Numbered from the stretch's first letter, positions 9,201 to 19,800 are shown. The stretch: DNA of 32,593 nucleotides from an uncultured Clostridia bacterium (GCA_934177795.1 CAKPPS010000015.1:1-32593); one strand, 5' to 3'. A program made the numbers and translations. The notes: generated from the letters alone by a model not told the origin.

Positions 9201-12200
9201 GTATAGGAAAAAATATAGAATTAATAGATGGATTACAGACTAATAATTACATAAATATTACAAAAACATTAAATATTCCAGAAGATGGATATATAGGTTT
9301 TTATTTGGAAAAATATGAAGAAACAATACCGGCAGAACAAGAAGATGAAGAAGATAAAATTCAAGAAAAAGATTATTATTTAGAAATAAAAAATCTAAAA
9401 GCAGAATTAGGGACAGAAGCGACGGAATATTCGAAATATGGATATGATGTTTTTATTAATATTAATACTAGTTTTATTGACGCCAATAAAATAACTTATG
9501 ATGAAGAAGAACAAAGAGGAAAATATTACATAAGATTAAAAAATAATAAAGGACTTAATGAAGAATATGAATATGGATATAATTCAACTGAAGAAATTCA
9601 GGAAAAGTATAAATATAAAATAAGTGAATCAAATCAAGAAGTAGAATATACTATAGACTTAGTAATAAAGCAATATGGAAGAGAATATATTTTAAGTACA
9701 GTAAAATTTGATTACTCTCCAGAAAATCAAACAGAAATAAAAAGTATTTCAAGTGTAGAAGAGTTTAAAGAAATACAACCTTATGGAAGTTATATATTAT
9801 TAACTGATATAGATTTAACAGATGCAAGTACAAAGAATGAATTTACATTTGGAAATCCTAATATTTCATTTTATGGAAACATAGACTTTAATGGAAAAAC
9901 AATAAAAAAAGATACATATTCATTAACTAATCAAAAAGAAACTACATCTTATATTTTCTATAAATTAGATGAAAAAGCTGTATTGCAAAATATGGTTATA
10001 GATTATTACATAAATAATACGAAAAATAGATTTACTACTAAAGTAGAAGGAATTGATACTTTTATTGCTAAAGAAGATGGTATATATTCATTGTTCTTAT
10101 ATAATAATGCAAAAATAGACAATGTAATAGTTAATTTAAAAGGATGTACTCAAAAACAGAGAATAAATGTAGGTTTATTAGGATATAAAAATAGTGGAAC
10201 AATTGAGAATTTTATAGTGAATTTTGCAAATACATTGTATGGTTCACAATATTTATCAGGAATTTGTTTGTATTCAGATGGAACAATTCAAAATGGTTAT
10301 ATATATGGAAATGGAATAGAAACAATAGATAATATTACAATAGAGGATTATAGATACACAGCAGGAGCCGTCTTCCAAGTTGATGGAGCAGGAATATTAC
10401 AAAATATATATAATATAGCACCAATAAAAATGAATCATTGTGATTCTACATATTCTTATGCTGCTAATATAGTATATAATGTAGGATATCCACCAGAAGT
10501 AAATGAAAGTACAGGTGCAATTATTTCATCTAAAGATTCAACAGCAAAAGTAAAAAATGTATATTCTGTGCAACCTTTGATTACAGAATATAATGGTTAT
10601 GAATATTATGGAATAATAGATGCCACAAATAAAGAAGGAAATATTGGTCCAAATATATTAAACACTTATACAAGTACAAAAGTCTTAGAATCATATTATT
10701 TTTGCGATGTTATTTATGAAGCTAACGATTATAATACAAAATCTTCTGCTACAGCGTTATATGAACCAGGAGTACAAGAAATTATGTTAAATGCAAATGG
10801 ATATAATCAATTTACAGTAGAAAAATTAGTAAAAAATGGTTATTATCCTCAATTGAACTTAAATTATTGCATGCCTAAACAAGACAATATAAGAATAAAT
10901 ATAACAGGTACAGAAATTATTGATGTATTATCATCAGAATTAGTAAAAAATAATGATGTTTCAACTTTAGATATAAGTGACAAAGTAAAAAATGAAATAG
11001 AAAATTATATAAAAACTAATAATGTAAATTTAAAAGAAGATAATACAGCTTTGGTTGCGTTTAGAGTATATAATCCGGCAGGAACTACAATAAGCGAAAT
11101 AAATGTTGATTACATGGATTCAGCTATTATGAGCCAGTCTTATGCAAAAAAGGTAAGTACGGTATATGTATTATTAAATAATCCTACATCATATTTAGAT
11201 TCTTATGATGTGTCTTCTGTAAAAAGTAAAATGTCTAATGGAAAAATAAAAGAATCAAAATATGGTGAAAATGAAGATTTGGGAACAAGAAAGGTAGAAG
11301 TCTCATTCATAAAAAATATCTCTACTGCAGAAGAATGGAATAAAATAAATGAAGAAGATTCAAATGGAGTAAGTGGTTTAATACAAAATTATCGCTTAGT
11401 AAAAGATATAGACTTTTCTAGTGCAGATGTGGCACCATATATTACGGGAACATTTGAAGGGCTTATAGATGGAAAATATAATGGTGAAATACATACATTG
11501 AAAAATATTGATGGTACATTTTCTCTAATAAAGGCTATAGATGGAGCAAAAATAAAAAACATATATATTGAAAACTTTACAATAAATACATCATCACAAT
11601 ATGCTGGATTTATAGAAAAATCTGATATTACAAATGATATTGAGATTAATAATATACATATAAAAAATATGGAAATAATATCTTCTTATGGAGGTGGTAG
11701 TGCTGCATATGGAGGTATAATTGGATATTTAAGTAGTAATTCAGAGAGTGATGCGACAAATATTAAAATCCAAAATTGTTCAGTTCAAGGTTTTAATGTG
11801 GATTTTGAAAATAGTAGTGCAACAGGCATTAGAACAGGAGGGATTGTTGGATATTTATATGCTTTTGGAGGAGTTGAAGTTTATGTAACAAATTGTTTTG
11901 CACAAAATATAGTTATAAATGCTAATGTTACTTCTAATTCTGGAGTTGGAGGTATTGTAGGGTATAAAGGACATGATACAGATGAAAGACGCAAAGTTGG
12001 ATCACCTAATTTTTATATAAGAAATTGTTATGCTACAGGTAAAATTTCTACAATGATGTATACGGGAGGAATATTAGGATATGGTCAATATGGAAATACA
12101 TTTATTCAACAATGTTGGAATATGGTTAATATAACTAGTAAAATAACATCAGGTAATGCATATATAGGTGGTATAGTTGGGTATACAGGGACAGGAATAT

Positions 12201-15200
12201 CAAGTATTAGTAATAATTTATATTTAGGAAATATTTATGTTGCTGGAAATAATGTAAAATGTGTAAATAGAATTTATGGTGGAAATTCGGGAACAACTTC
12301 ATATAGAAATTATGCTTATAAAGATCAATTAATAAATGGAGAAACATCTACAAATCAATTAGGAGCAACTAAGTTACTAACTTATGCAGAATGTTTTCAA
12401 TTAAATACTTACACAAGTTTATTACAATTTAATGATTTTTATACATACAAAATCATGCAAGAAGATGGAACAGAATTTAATTTATTAGATAATGAATATT
12501 TACCAGAGTTAAAAGGAACAGATAATGAAATCTTACCAAATCAAAAAATGACACCAATAGATACTGACTTAAAATTAGATTCCATAACTTCTACTCCATC
12601 TAGTGACAAAACAGAAGTAACAGTTACAATGAAATTTGAAAATAAAAATAATTTGAAATTAACAAAAGTAAAAATTGAAAATAATGATATGCAAGTAAAA
12701 GAAGGTTCTTGGAATACTACTATAGACAGCAATGGCTTAACAGTGGTTACATTTGTTGCAACACCTAATAGAGCTTATGATAGTTATAAAATAGAAAGCA
12801 TATATTATGAAAGAAATGGTCAAGAAATAGAAAAAGAAATTACTACTAAAATAAAAGTAGAACTATATAAAGGAATTTCAAATGCACAAGAATGGAATGA
12901 ATTCTTTGCTGGCGATGGTCGTAAGTATGAAGGACAAAATGTAAAAATAACTGGAAATGTAGATTTTAGTATGGTAAATACTATAGAAAAAAATGTGGTT
13001 ATTGGTAAATTAGAAGCAGATAGTATAAAAAATATTTCAAATATTAATATTTCAAATTTAGCTTCTAATAGTGGATTTATTAAAGAAATAAAAACAAAAA
13101 TAAAAAATATTAATTTTGTGGATTCAAATATTCAAGGAAATGGAAATTATATTGGTATAATAGGAATACTAAGAGGAGAAATGGATACATGTAATTTTAA
13201 ATCATGTGAAGTAAATTGCACAGGAAGCTATATTGGAATGATTTCTAGAACAATTGCTGGAAGTTTAAAAAATATTAACTTAACTAATATTAAAATAAAT
13301 GGTTCAAGCTATGTAGGTGGATTATGTGGCCAAGCTACTTCATTAGGACAATCAGCAAATATAGAAGGCACTTATGTATGTGTGACTGGAAAAGGTGATA
13401 TGGTTGGCGGTGTTTTTGGATATACAGATGGAGCTATAAATAATATATCTGCATATCAGTATTCAAAGAATGGCAAACAATCTTCTGATAAGAGTACAGA
13501 ATATTTAGTAAAAGGAAACTCACAAGTTGGAGGAAGTATTGGAAGATATAGTGGAGGCGGAAGTACTGTATCTACAATAAATAATACTAACAGCACGATA
13601 ACAGGCAATAATTATATAGGTGGTAATGTTGGAATAGGTAGTGGAAATATTAGAGATGCAATATCTACAAATAATATTGTTAAAGGAACAAATAATTATG
13701 TAGGTGGAAATGTTGGAAATCATGGATGGACATGTAATAATTTAACTTCTAAAAATAATACAATATCTGGTAATTCGGCAATTGGAGGAAATTCTGGTGA
13801 TAGTGGTTGGGCAAGTGATTATAATTTGAATTCTGAAAATAATACAATAACTGGAAAAACTAATGTTGGTGGTTGTATAGGTTATCAAGATCATTATTAT
13901 GGCTATGCAAGAGGACTACGTTCAACAGGAACTAATCAACAAATTACTGGTATAGATTATGTAGGAGGAGTAGTAGGACGTTCAAAGGGAAGAATAAAAA
14001 ATGCTAAAGCACAAGATTGTATAGTTACATCAACTGGTAACTATACGGCGGGAATAGTAGGATGTTCTGAATATTCAACAACTTCAATTTCAAGTACTAA
14101 TAGTGAAAATTATGCTGTTGCAGGAACAAATACAAAAAATGTTATAATTACAGGGGGAAAGAATTATGTGGGAGGAACAGTTGGATATCAAGTAGGTACT
14201 TTGTATGGAGCTACAGTTGAAAATAGTACAATAACAGCATCAGGAAGCAATGTTGGAGGCATAGCAGGTTTTTATACAGGATATATTGGAAGTTCAGCAG
14301 GATCTATATCATCATCTAATTTCTTTTTATGGCATTCTTATTGTGCTGACTCAAGTATAAAAGGTGCTAATAATGTAGGAGGAATAGCTGGTAATTTTAT
14401 AATGGGAAATATACAGTATTGTTATATTGCAAATACATCTATAACAGCAACTAATCAAGCTGCTGGTGGACTTGTAGGATATTTTAATAATACAAAATTA
14501 AGTAATTTACAATATAAAGCAACAATAAAATATAATTTTATAGCTAATGCAAATGACGATATATTAGTATCAGCTGGAAACTCTGTTGGTGGTATAATAG
14601 GAATGACTGCAAAACAATTAAATTATGATGAAGACATAGATGACTATAATAACATTGAATGTAATCTAATTGTAACTGATATATCTTCACTCGGAAGCTA
14701 TATAGATATAGGAATTGGTTCTGTAGCTGGAGGAGAAATTGGACTTATACAAAGTCAATATATGAATAATATTTATGTTTATAATTGTTCTAGATTAAAT
14801 GGAACACAAATAGGAGGAATCGCAGAAGAAAAAGATTGTTATAATTTAATTAGTAGTAATGAATTAAAAACTAATATTTATACTAAGAATGAAAAAATAC
14901 TTGATGAGGAAGGAAAAACAATAGGAAATAAAGGATTGAATTTTGGAACAGCAAGGTATAATTATAGTAATGGATATTTCCCAATTTTAAAGACAAGTTA
15001 TAGTGCAAACTTATATTGGGGAAAAAATGAATTAAATATAAATCAAAAAATGATTCAAATACCTGAACGAACCGTAGAATTTACAGAAGAAAATATGATG
15101 TCATTATATAGTATGCAAACCAGTGAAATAGCACTAAACTCACTAGAAAGTAATACACAATTACCAGAAATATATGTATACCCAGTAGACATAGACAAAA

Positions 15201-16588
15201 TAAATATAGAATTTTCTAATACTGATTCAAATACGAAATTTAAAATTGCAACAGATGCAGAGAATATAGTAGAACCTAAGTCGATTACAGATAGAGTATA
15301 TACATTAAAATATGATTATAAAACACCTATGAAAATAACTATATATAATACAGATTTTAAGTTTGACAAAGAAATTAATCCTGAAGAAATAAGGAATAAG
15401 TTATCAATCAATAATGACGAATATTTATATTTAAAAGATAATACAATATATTCAAATAAAAAGACAATAGCTGGTGAATTTGTGAATTTATACAAAAACA
15501 AGGCATTGAATACAGAGGGAGAAATATATGATGTTACAACAATGGATAAACAAAATGATGAAAATATAGAAAAAATAAGCTTGCTAGATGAACAAGTACC
15601 AATTGCTCAATCTAAAATTGAAGATATGACTATACAGACTTTTGCACATTGCTCAAAAATAATTCAAAATGATAATAAAGTTGTATATAAAGAACAACAA
15701 ATTTTAGTAAAAAATGGTTATATGTATGCAATAGATGGAGATTTTAAAAATAAAGAAGGAGCTATAATAATAGATTCATACAATAATAATCAATATGAAA
15801 CAGTGTTAGGAACAGATGGCATAATGTATGATTTGTTAAGTAAAATCAGTTATCCAGATACATTTAAAAACAAAGATATAATTGCAATCACAAACAACAT
15901 ATCTGATAATGGAAATATAATTTTGGTATATTATTCAAATGGAAGAGTGTGCGGATTTAATTATACAACAGGAGAAGAAGTATATAATAACAATATAAAA
16001 CAAGATAATATAAGTTTAACAAGTTATATTTTAGATAATTTGAGTTTGAGGAAAATAGCTTATAATATTAAAAAATCAGATTATACAGCTGCACAAAAAT
16101 TAACAGATAAGCTTGAAAAGGTTTCTGTAGAAGATGCTATTGATAAGATTGCAAAAGATAAAAAACAAGATAATAACTCAAACAGCATTGAAAACAAAGA
16201 AAGTAATGGCAGAAATAGTAACAATGAAAATATAATTAGTAGTGACAGTTATGACAATAAAGCAACAAAACAAAATAATGTTAACCAAAAAGAAATAAAA
16301 GATTTAGATAATAAATATATAACTGTATATGATACTAAGACTCAAAATTATGTAGTATATAATACAGCAGAGCTTATAAGAACTAGTGCTGCAAAAATAC
16401 AAACAGAAAATGACAAGATAAATGATAATGATGATTTGATATCATATTATACAAATATATCATCAAGTAAATTAATGTCTAAGAATATAGGAACACTAAT
16501 AATACTAATAATAGTAATTGCAATATTTATTGTACTAATACTATTATATAGAAGAACAAAAATAATAGATAACTCTAATAAAAAATAA
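6290..16588 (+). CDS. giant surface protein A: FnIII-like and GLUG beta-helix, two membrane anchors
   Basis: A 3432-residue predicted exported protein. Layout (approximate residues): basic cytoplasmic start 1-20; transmembrane helix 21-41; membrane-proximal beta-rich domain 45-245 resembling that of proteins B, C and D; Glu/Lys/Thr/Asn-rich linker 249-319; fibronectin-III-like domains 318-860, marked by repeated LxxxTxYxI strands such as LLPSTTYKI and LQSNTKYNI; a carbohydrate-binding-like beta-sandwich 883-1014; three beta-helix modules each opening with an ISxxEEW-type segment (about 1150, 1675 and 2194), the last two followed by GLUG repeats; then a beta-rich region, a polar linker and a C-terminal helix 3401-3420 followed by RRTK. 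There is no LPXTG signal; both ends are membrane-held. The frame is open from 6167, inside the preceding terminator, so I chose the ATG at 6290 with AAGGAA at 6278-6283. It is probably an adhesin or extracellular scaffold. It has its own terminator. Confidence 0.85.
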   Translation: MNKKDYKLKKKNNKKRKPKSIFFVALFSFLVIILLITYIIYLRFIPYATMEYSGYAVSGKEIANNLLNTNFDVDHNIKALKVNDQDQIYENLNSFYLGASKKDNINLNYPIYINNSIALYNLSSKIKLITDDFQEMQGYSGTTLTSGELYNANTLQRADYYDYILLKNEDNLYINTKGFKIQTNLNEYKINMNSIINFTNDFITYYSLNNDQFVYHKILDVDENSIITVDDYNRKYTYKDFLINLGITKEKTPSSEETTKEEKQENKTKNETANKIQNTTDVEETEQETIPENTTIIENSTEKKDEEKKEENNNQVENIWIKPTVTAENFTANVYTARTNIKIEDPSRVINKAITFTFYKDDEIAFRASSLSSGELSVTKLLPSTTYKIVGTYQYRNREGSLIENTVLEQEITTKSVESLNSIELGFENGQIYSNKIELLNLHINSDINDEAIAGVSKAEILINNAKYALDSTTLRNLLKGESIKYQSTEGVKSNSTCNYEIKFYDTAGNEMDLKNNKGGTVTSKKVPSTKIKVSAQEIISVNIVSTLINEDNVDINNYRYILYSDNGEIIKRDAIQEGKSLIFNDLDSQRTYTIKIYADFDISDGKGMQYNQEIGNSTFTTMPLSKLGNLKLDVSYDVDTDITCNSINLKVAINTSKTDERLIKILKNVNLSIRDEKNKEIESIDLNDILSLSSEDGVKSLIENLQSNTKYNIVITAKALQGSKEENISTTYTLNSFLTNKLPASMKIKNVIATNNLIDMDIYVEDVDHSCLEDIITARLLDSYEKEFLPDIEPDNIKSNTQIPTNQWIRLTYTGLTQNETYTFNTEAVSYNETNDISKVQNNYKIGTTKIVTSGLAGNVELTGLKREKQEAKSNLIDVKSENNWYSQCFDALETDYQLDEANNVNFKVLPKYNYGKTYTEDDNNINLKLLSNQCYVYDLSEYAGQTVTLSFGAKVTEQNAKVYLQQGKSIGKNIELIDGLQTNNYINITKTLNIPEDGYIGFYLEKYEETIPAEQEDEEDKIQEKDYYLEIKNLKAELGTEATEYSKYGYDVFININTSFIDANKITYDEEEQRGKYYIRLKNNKGLNEEYEYGYNSTEEIQEKYKYKISESNQEVEYTIDLVIKQYGREYILSTVKFDYSPENQTEIKSISSVEEFKEIQPYGSYILLTDIDLTDASTKNEFTFGNPNISFYGNIDFNGKTIKKDTYSLTNQKETTSYIFYKLDEKAVLQNMVIDYYINNTKNRFTTKVEGIDTFIAKEDGIYSLFLYNNAKIDNVIVNLKGCTQKQRINVGLLGYKNSGTIENFIVNFANTLYGSQYLSGICLYSDGTIQNGYIYGNGIETIDNITIEDYRYTAGAVFQVDGAGILQNIYNIAPIKMNHCDSTYSYAANIVYNVGYPPEVNESTGAIISSKDSTAKVKNVYSVQPLITEYNGYEYYGIIDATNKEGNIGPNILNTYTSTKVLESYYFCDVIYEANDYNTKSSATALYEPGVQEIMLNANGYNQFTVEKLVKNGYYPQLNLNYCMPKQDNIRINITGTEIIDVLSSELVKNNDVSTLDISDKVKNEIENYIKTNNVNLKEDNTALVAFRVYNPAGTTISEINVDYMDSAIMSQSYAKKVSTVYVLLNNPTSYLDSYDVSSVKSKMSNGKIKESKYGENEDLGTRKVEVSFIKNISTAEEWNKINEEDSNGVSGLIQNYRLVKDIDFSSADVAPYITGTFEGLIDGKYNGEIHTLKNIDGTFSLIKAIDGAKIKNIYIENFTINTSSQYAGFIEKSDITNDIEINNIHIKNMEIISSYGGGSAAYGGIIGYLSSNSESDATNIKIQNCSVQGFNVDFENSSATGIRTGGIVGYLYAFGGVEVYVTNCFAQNIVINANVTSNSGVGGIVGYKGHDTDERRKVGSPNFYIRNCYATGKISTMMYTGGILGYGQYGNTFIQQCWNMVNITSKITSGNAYIGGIVGYTGTGISSISNNLYLGNIYVAGNNVKCVNRIYGGNSGTTSYRNYAYKDQLINGETSTNQLGATKLLTYAECFQLNTYTSLLQFNDFYTYKIMQEDGTEFNLLDNEYLPELKGTDNEILPNQKMTPIDTDLKLDSITSTPSSDKTEVTVTMKFENKNNLKLTKVKIENNDMQVKEGSWNTTIDSNGLTVVTFVATPNRAYDSYKIESIYYERNGQEIEKEITTKIKVELYKGISNAQEWNEFFAGDGRKYEGQNVKITGNVDFSMVNTIEKNVVIGKLEADSIKNISNINISNLASNSGFIKEIKTKIKNINFVDSNIQGNGNYIGIIGILRGEMDTCNFKSCEVNCTGSYIGMISRTIAGSLKNINLTNIKINGSSYVGGLCGQATSLGQSANIEGTYVCVTGKGDMVGGVFGYTDGAINNISAYQYSKNGKQSSDKSTEYLVKGNSQVGGSIGRYSGGGSTVSTINNTNSTITGNNYIGGNVGIGSGNIRDAISTNNIVKGTNNYVGGNVGNHGWTCNNLTSKNNTISGNSAIGGNSGDSGWASDYNLNSENNTITGKTNVGGCIGYQDHYYGYARGLRSTGTNQQITGIDYVGGVVGRSKGRIKNAKAQDCIVTSTGNYTAGIVGCSEYSTTSISSTNSENYAVAGTNTKNVIITGGKNYVGGTVGYQVGTLYGATVENSTITASGSNVGGIAGFYTGYIGSSAGSISSSNFFLWHSYCADSSIKGANNVGGIAGNFIMGNIQYCYIANTSITATNQAAGGLVGYFNNTKLSNLQYKATIKYNFIANANDDILVSAGNSVGGIIGMTAKQLNYDEDIDDYNNIECNLIVTDISSLGSYIDIGIGSVAGGEIGLIQSQYMNNIYVYNCSRLNGTQIGGIAEEKDCYNLISSNELKTNIYTKNEKILDEEGKTIGNKGLNFGTARYNYSNGYFPILKTSYSANLYWGKNELNINQKMIQIPERTVEFTEENMMSLYSMQTSEIALNSLESNTQLPEIYVYPVDIDKINIEFSNTDSNTKFKIATDAENIVEPKSITDRVYTLKYDYKTPMKITIYNTDFKFDKEINPEEIRNKLSINNDEYLYLKDNTIYSNKKTIAGEFVNLYKNKALNTEGEIYDVTTMDKQNDENIEKISLLDEQVPIAQSKIEDMTIQTFAHCSKIIQNDNKVVYKEQQILVKNGYMYAIDGDFKNKEGAIIIDSYNNNQYETVLGTDGIMYDLLSKISYPDTFKNKDIIAITNNISDNGNIILVYYSNGRVCGFNYTTGEEVYNNNIKQDNISLTSYILDNLSLRKIAYNIKKSDYTAAQKLTDKLEKVSVEDAIDKIAKDKKQDNNSNSIENKESNGRNSNNENIISSDSYDNKATKQNNVNQKEIKDLDNKYITVYDTKTQNYVVYNTAELIRTSAAKIQTENDKINDNDDLISYYTNISSSKLMSKNIGTLIILIIVIAIFIVLILLYRRTKIIDNSNKK
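11690..12195 (+). repeat. GLUG-type beta-helix repeat block 1 in protein A
   Basis: Five glycine-rich turns of the form GGI[IVL]GY (GGIIGY, GGIVGY, GGIVGY, GGILGY, GGIVGY) recur about every 30-40 residues, separated by strands with N-x-x-C/A patterns. This is typical of GLUG-type beta-helices found in secreted adhesins and proteases. The repeats are diverged at the DNA level, so recent tandem duplication is not evident. Confidence 0.75.
13140..14845 (+). repeat. GLUG-type beta-helix repeat block 2 in protein A
   Basis: About seventeen glycine turns follow one another every 25-45 residues, including YVGGLCG, MVGGVFG, QVGGSIG, YIGGNVG, YVGGNVG, AIGGNSG, NVGGCIG, YVGGVVG, TAGIVG, YVGGTVG, NVGGIAG (twice), AAGGLVG and SVGGIIG. 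The strands between carry NxxITG/NxxVxG motifs. This predicts one long right-handed beta-helix rod, the longest structural element of the protein. Confidence 0.8.
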
Positions 16589-16600
16589 ATATTGTTAACT

Positions 16601-16652
16601 AAAAAATCGTGTCGAAAAAGATAAAATTGAATCTTTTTTGACATGATTTTTT
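16601..16652. terminator. strong, probably bidirectional terminator after protein A
   Basis: A 22-bp stem (16601-16622 with 16631-16652) with only two G-U pairs, an eight-base loop, and A6/T6 ends on the arms. It lies 12 bases after the stop codon. It separates the gene for protein A from the B-to-D operon. Confidence 0.9.
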
Positions 16653-16666
16653 AATATATATATACA
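16638..16666 (+). promoter_or_regulatory. candidate distal promoter for the B-to-D operon
   Basis: A perfect TTGACA (16638-16643) within the 3' arm of the terminator, a 17-base spacer and TATACA (16661-16666). If used it would give a leader of about 195 bases carrying the inverted repeat at 16713-16746. The -10 matches only four of six bases, so this is a candidate. Confidence 0.35.
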
Positions 16667-16712
16667 TAAAACGGAAATGTAACAAAAAAGTAATGAAAAT
16701 GTAATAAAAGAC

Positions 16713-16746
16713 CAACCCCTACAAATAGGCACAACACAAGGGGTTG
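16713..16746. promoter_or_regulatory. GC-rich inverted repeat upstream of the surface-protein/ATPase operon
   Basis: CAACCCCT (16713-16720) and AGGGGTTG (16739-16746) form an 8-bp perfect stem around an 18-base loop. It is conspicuously GC-rich for this window and has no T tract, so it is not a terminator. It could be an operator, a leader hairpin or an RNA-binding site. The rest of 16653-16867 is AT-rich with no other recognised element apart from the two candidate promoters. Confidence 0.35.
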
Positions 16747-16789
16747 AGAAATCAAAAAAGAAAAAGAAAAAAATGTCAGAATTTATATA

Positions 16790-16818
16790 TTGAAAAAAAA
16801 CACTTTATATGCTAGACT
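16790..16818 (+). promoter_or_regulatory. candidate proximal promoter for the B-to-D operon
   Basis: TTGAAA (16790-16795), a 17-base spacer and TAGACT (16813-16818) with an upstream TG (extended -10). The leader would be about 43 bases to the ATG at 16868. It is the better-placed of the two candidates. Confidence 0.5.
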
Positions 16819-16867
16819 TATTAGGAATAAATATAGCTAAATAACTATAAGAGAGGAAGAAAATATT

Positions 16868-19800
16868 ATGAAAAAATATATAGCTTTTTTTGTCGGAATA
16901 GGAATTTTATTAGGAACTATTTTAATATATAATGTGACTCATATTAGAGAAAGCAAAAAAGTTGCATTTAGCGAGGCAGGATATATATTAAATGGAACTG
17001 ATAACAGATATTATTTTGCACAAAACGAAAAATACACGACATCATATAATGATCAAATAGTATTTAATGATACAGAGGGAGATAAAGTTACGGTTAATAA
17101 TAGTAATTTTGTTCATTATAACAGTGGGAATATAGTTGCTTTACAAGAAGGAGTATTATTGGATTTAGAAAAAATAAATGATAATCCCATAGTTTATTAT
17201 AATGTGGCAGCAAATAAAGAAATAAAGAGAGTATCTACTAGATATACAGTGAAAAATTTAGATTCAGATTTACAATTTGAGCAAGCTATTTGGAAAATTT
17301 CAACAAATAAATACATTATTTTAGCTAATAATTTAAAAATAAATCTAAGTAATGGAATAACTAAAGAAGCAGAAGGTTATCTGGAAGTAGAATATTCAGA
17401 TAATGAAATTGTTAGTATATATAATCAAGAGTTTAATTCTCAGACAATATCTTCAAATTCTTATATAGAATTACAAAATGGGATAAAATTAAATTTAGGA
17501 ACTAAAATAGTAAGTCAAAATGATGTTAATAAAATGTCTTTAGAAGATATGGTTATAAATTCTAATGATAATGTAACATTAGTAGATTTAAATAATAACA
17601 ATGACGACAATAATGAAAATAAAGAAGAAACAGAACAAGAAGAGAAGAATGAAATAACAGAAAATAAGACTCAAACTGCAAATAATAATTCTTCTACTAC
17701 AACAACTAAAACAGATACGACGACTACTACATCAAATAGTACAACAATTGTAACATCAGACAATGGAACTTCATCATCAGATTTTAATGATGATAAAAAT
17801 GCAATTAATATTATAACACCAGATATAATATATGAATATGTAAATGAAAATGAAAATAAAGTTGATGAAACTATACCTGCGAAAGAACCTAAATTTAAAT
17901 TAGAAGATATGAGTGTTACAGCTGTGGGAATACAAGGAAATTTACAAATTCAAGATGATGATGATACATTATCAAAAAATGATGACATTAATATAAAAAT
18001 AGTAAATAGTGATACAGGAAAAGTAGTATATACAGATGTAGAATCTTATGGAATATTCAACATTCCAATAAACATAGAAACATTAACACCAGATACTAAT
18101 TATAGTATTACTGTAAGCGCTACTTATGTTGTAGATGAAAAAAATTATACAAAAGACTTCTTATATAAAGCATTTGTGACAACAAGTGCAGGAGTAGAAA
18201 TAAGCAAAGAATCTTATACTGATAATTCATTATCATTTAACATTGGCTTTACAGATGAATTGATAGACAGTGCAGAAGTTACTCTTTTAGATGGTAGTGG
18301 AAATGAAATACCTAATAGAAAACAAACAATAAAAAATAGTGCTACTAAGGAAAATATAGTTTTTGATGGATTAACTCCAGATACCGATTATACAGTAAGA
18401 ATATCAAAAATTAGTTATAATGGAATAATACAAGAAAGCGATAATTGGACAAAAGATACAAAATGTAAAACTTTAAAAACAAAAGCGAGCATAAATAAAT
18501 TAAATTATTCTGTAAATAAAAGAAATGGAACTTTTACATTAAGAATAGAAGATATAGCAGATACAAATAATGCAATACAAAGTTACAAATATGTAATGTA
18601 TAAATATACTCAAGTGAGAGACGAAAATGGAAAAGAGACATTAGACTATGATACAAAAAATATAGTTTTTGAAAAAGCATCTACTGAAAAAGAAGTAGAA
18701 GTACCTGTTAGTAGCGAAAACAACGAAAGTGGAGTGGTGAGAGGACAATATTATGGATTTAAAGTTATTGCAACTACTTATGACAATGAAAAATATGTTG
18801 ATATAGAAAGTAATATATGTGGAGCATTTACTTTAAGCGGAGCAAATTTTCCAAGTGTGAAATTTGAAAAAGTTGAAAGTGATTCTCCACCAACAGAGAT
18901 AAGAGGATGGCTTTATATAATTGATAATGATAATACAGTTATTGTAGATAAAGATAATCCATTAACAATAACATATTATAGTGATGTTGATGAAGGAAAT
19001 GCATATATAAAAAGAACTAGTTTAGAAGCCGACGAAAAAACAACAGATACTGATGGAAATGAAGTAATAAGATTATGGATTGATTTAGGAGAAAAAGGAA
19101 ATAATAAAAAAGGATTAAAAGCCGAAACCTCATATACATTTGCAGCTTATGGAACTATAAATTTGAAAGATGACAATGGAGATTATAAAAATGCACATAT
19201 AGGAAGTGCAATAGTTACGACAAGCTCTTATCAGCCACTAACTGCAAATATGTCTATTGAAAATAATTCGGCAAATACTTTCACAGTAAATCTTAATTTG
19301 TCTGGTGATGATGTTGCAAGAGAAGGATTATCAAGTGTTAATTTAATGTTATATGAAGGCTCAGGAGATATTAATAATGGAGAATATAAAAATTGGAGCC
19401 GTACAATAACAGAAAATAATTTTACATCATGTCTTAATAATGTCAAAGGTAATAAACAAGTAAATAGCTTGCAAGAACTATTTTTTGATAATACCCTGGA
19501 AGTAACACCTTCATTTATAGCCGGAGGAAAAGAATCTAGTTATACAGAATTGAATTACCAAGTAATTGTTACGGCAACTATAGATGGCACTAAATATACA
19601 AATAAAATTCCAATACAGTCAGCAGATGACAAAAATGAAAATACAGGCAATACAACATATACAGATAAAAAAACAAGTGAAACATATTCGGCAGCATATA
19701 TTATTGCTAAAGGAAAAGGAACAACTGTTGATGTACCAGACGAATACAAAAAGGCGGATGCAACAGCAATAACAAATGGAAATGCAAGCAAATATGGAAT

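Noticed and set aside
11690..14845. CRISPR-like or tandem DNA repeats in the glycine-rich region
   Set aside because: Periodicity is at the protein level; the DNA copies are diverged, uneven in spacing and in one open frame.
16470..16588. LPXTG sortase anchor at the C-terminus of protein A
   Set aside because: The end has a hydrophobic helix and basic tail but no LPXTG-like pentapeptide before it, so it reads as a plain transmembrane anchor.
16668..16867. Known metabolite or c-di-GMP riboswitch ahead of protein B
   Set aside because: Only one simple inverted repeat is visible and I could not match conserved riboswitch core motifs.
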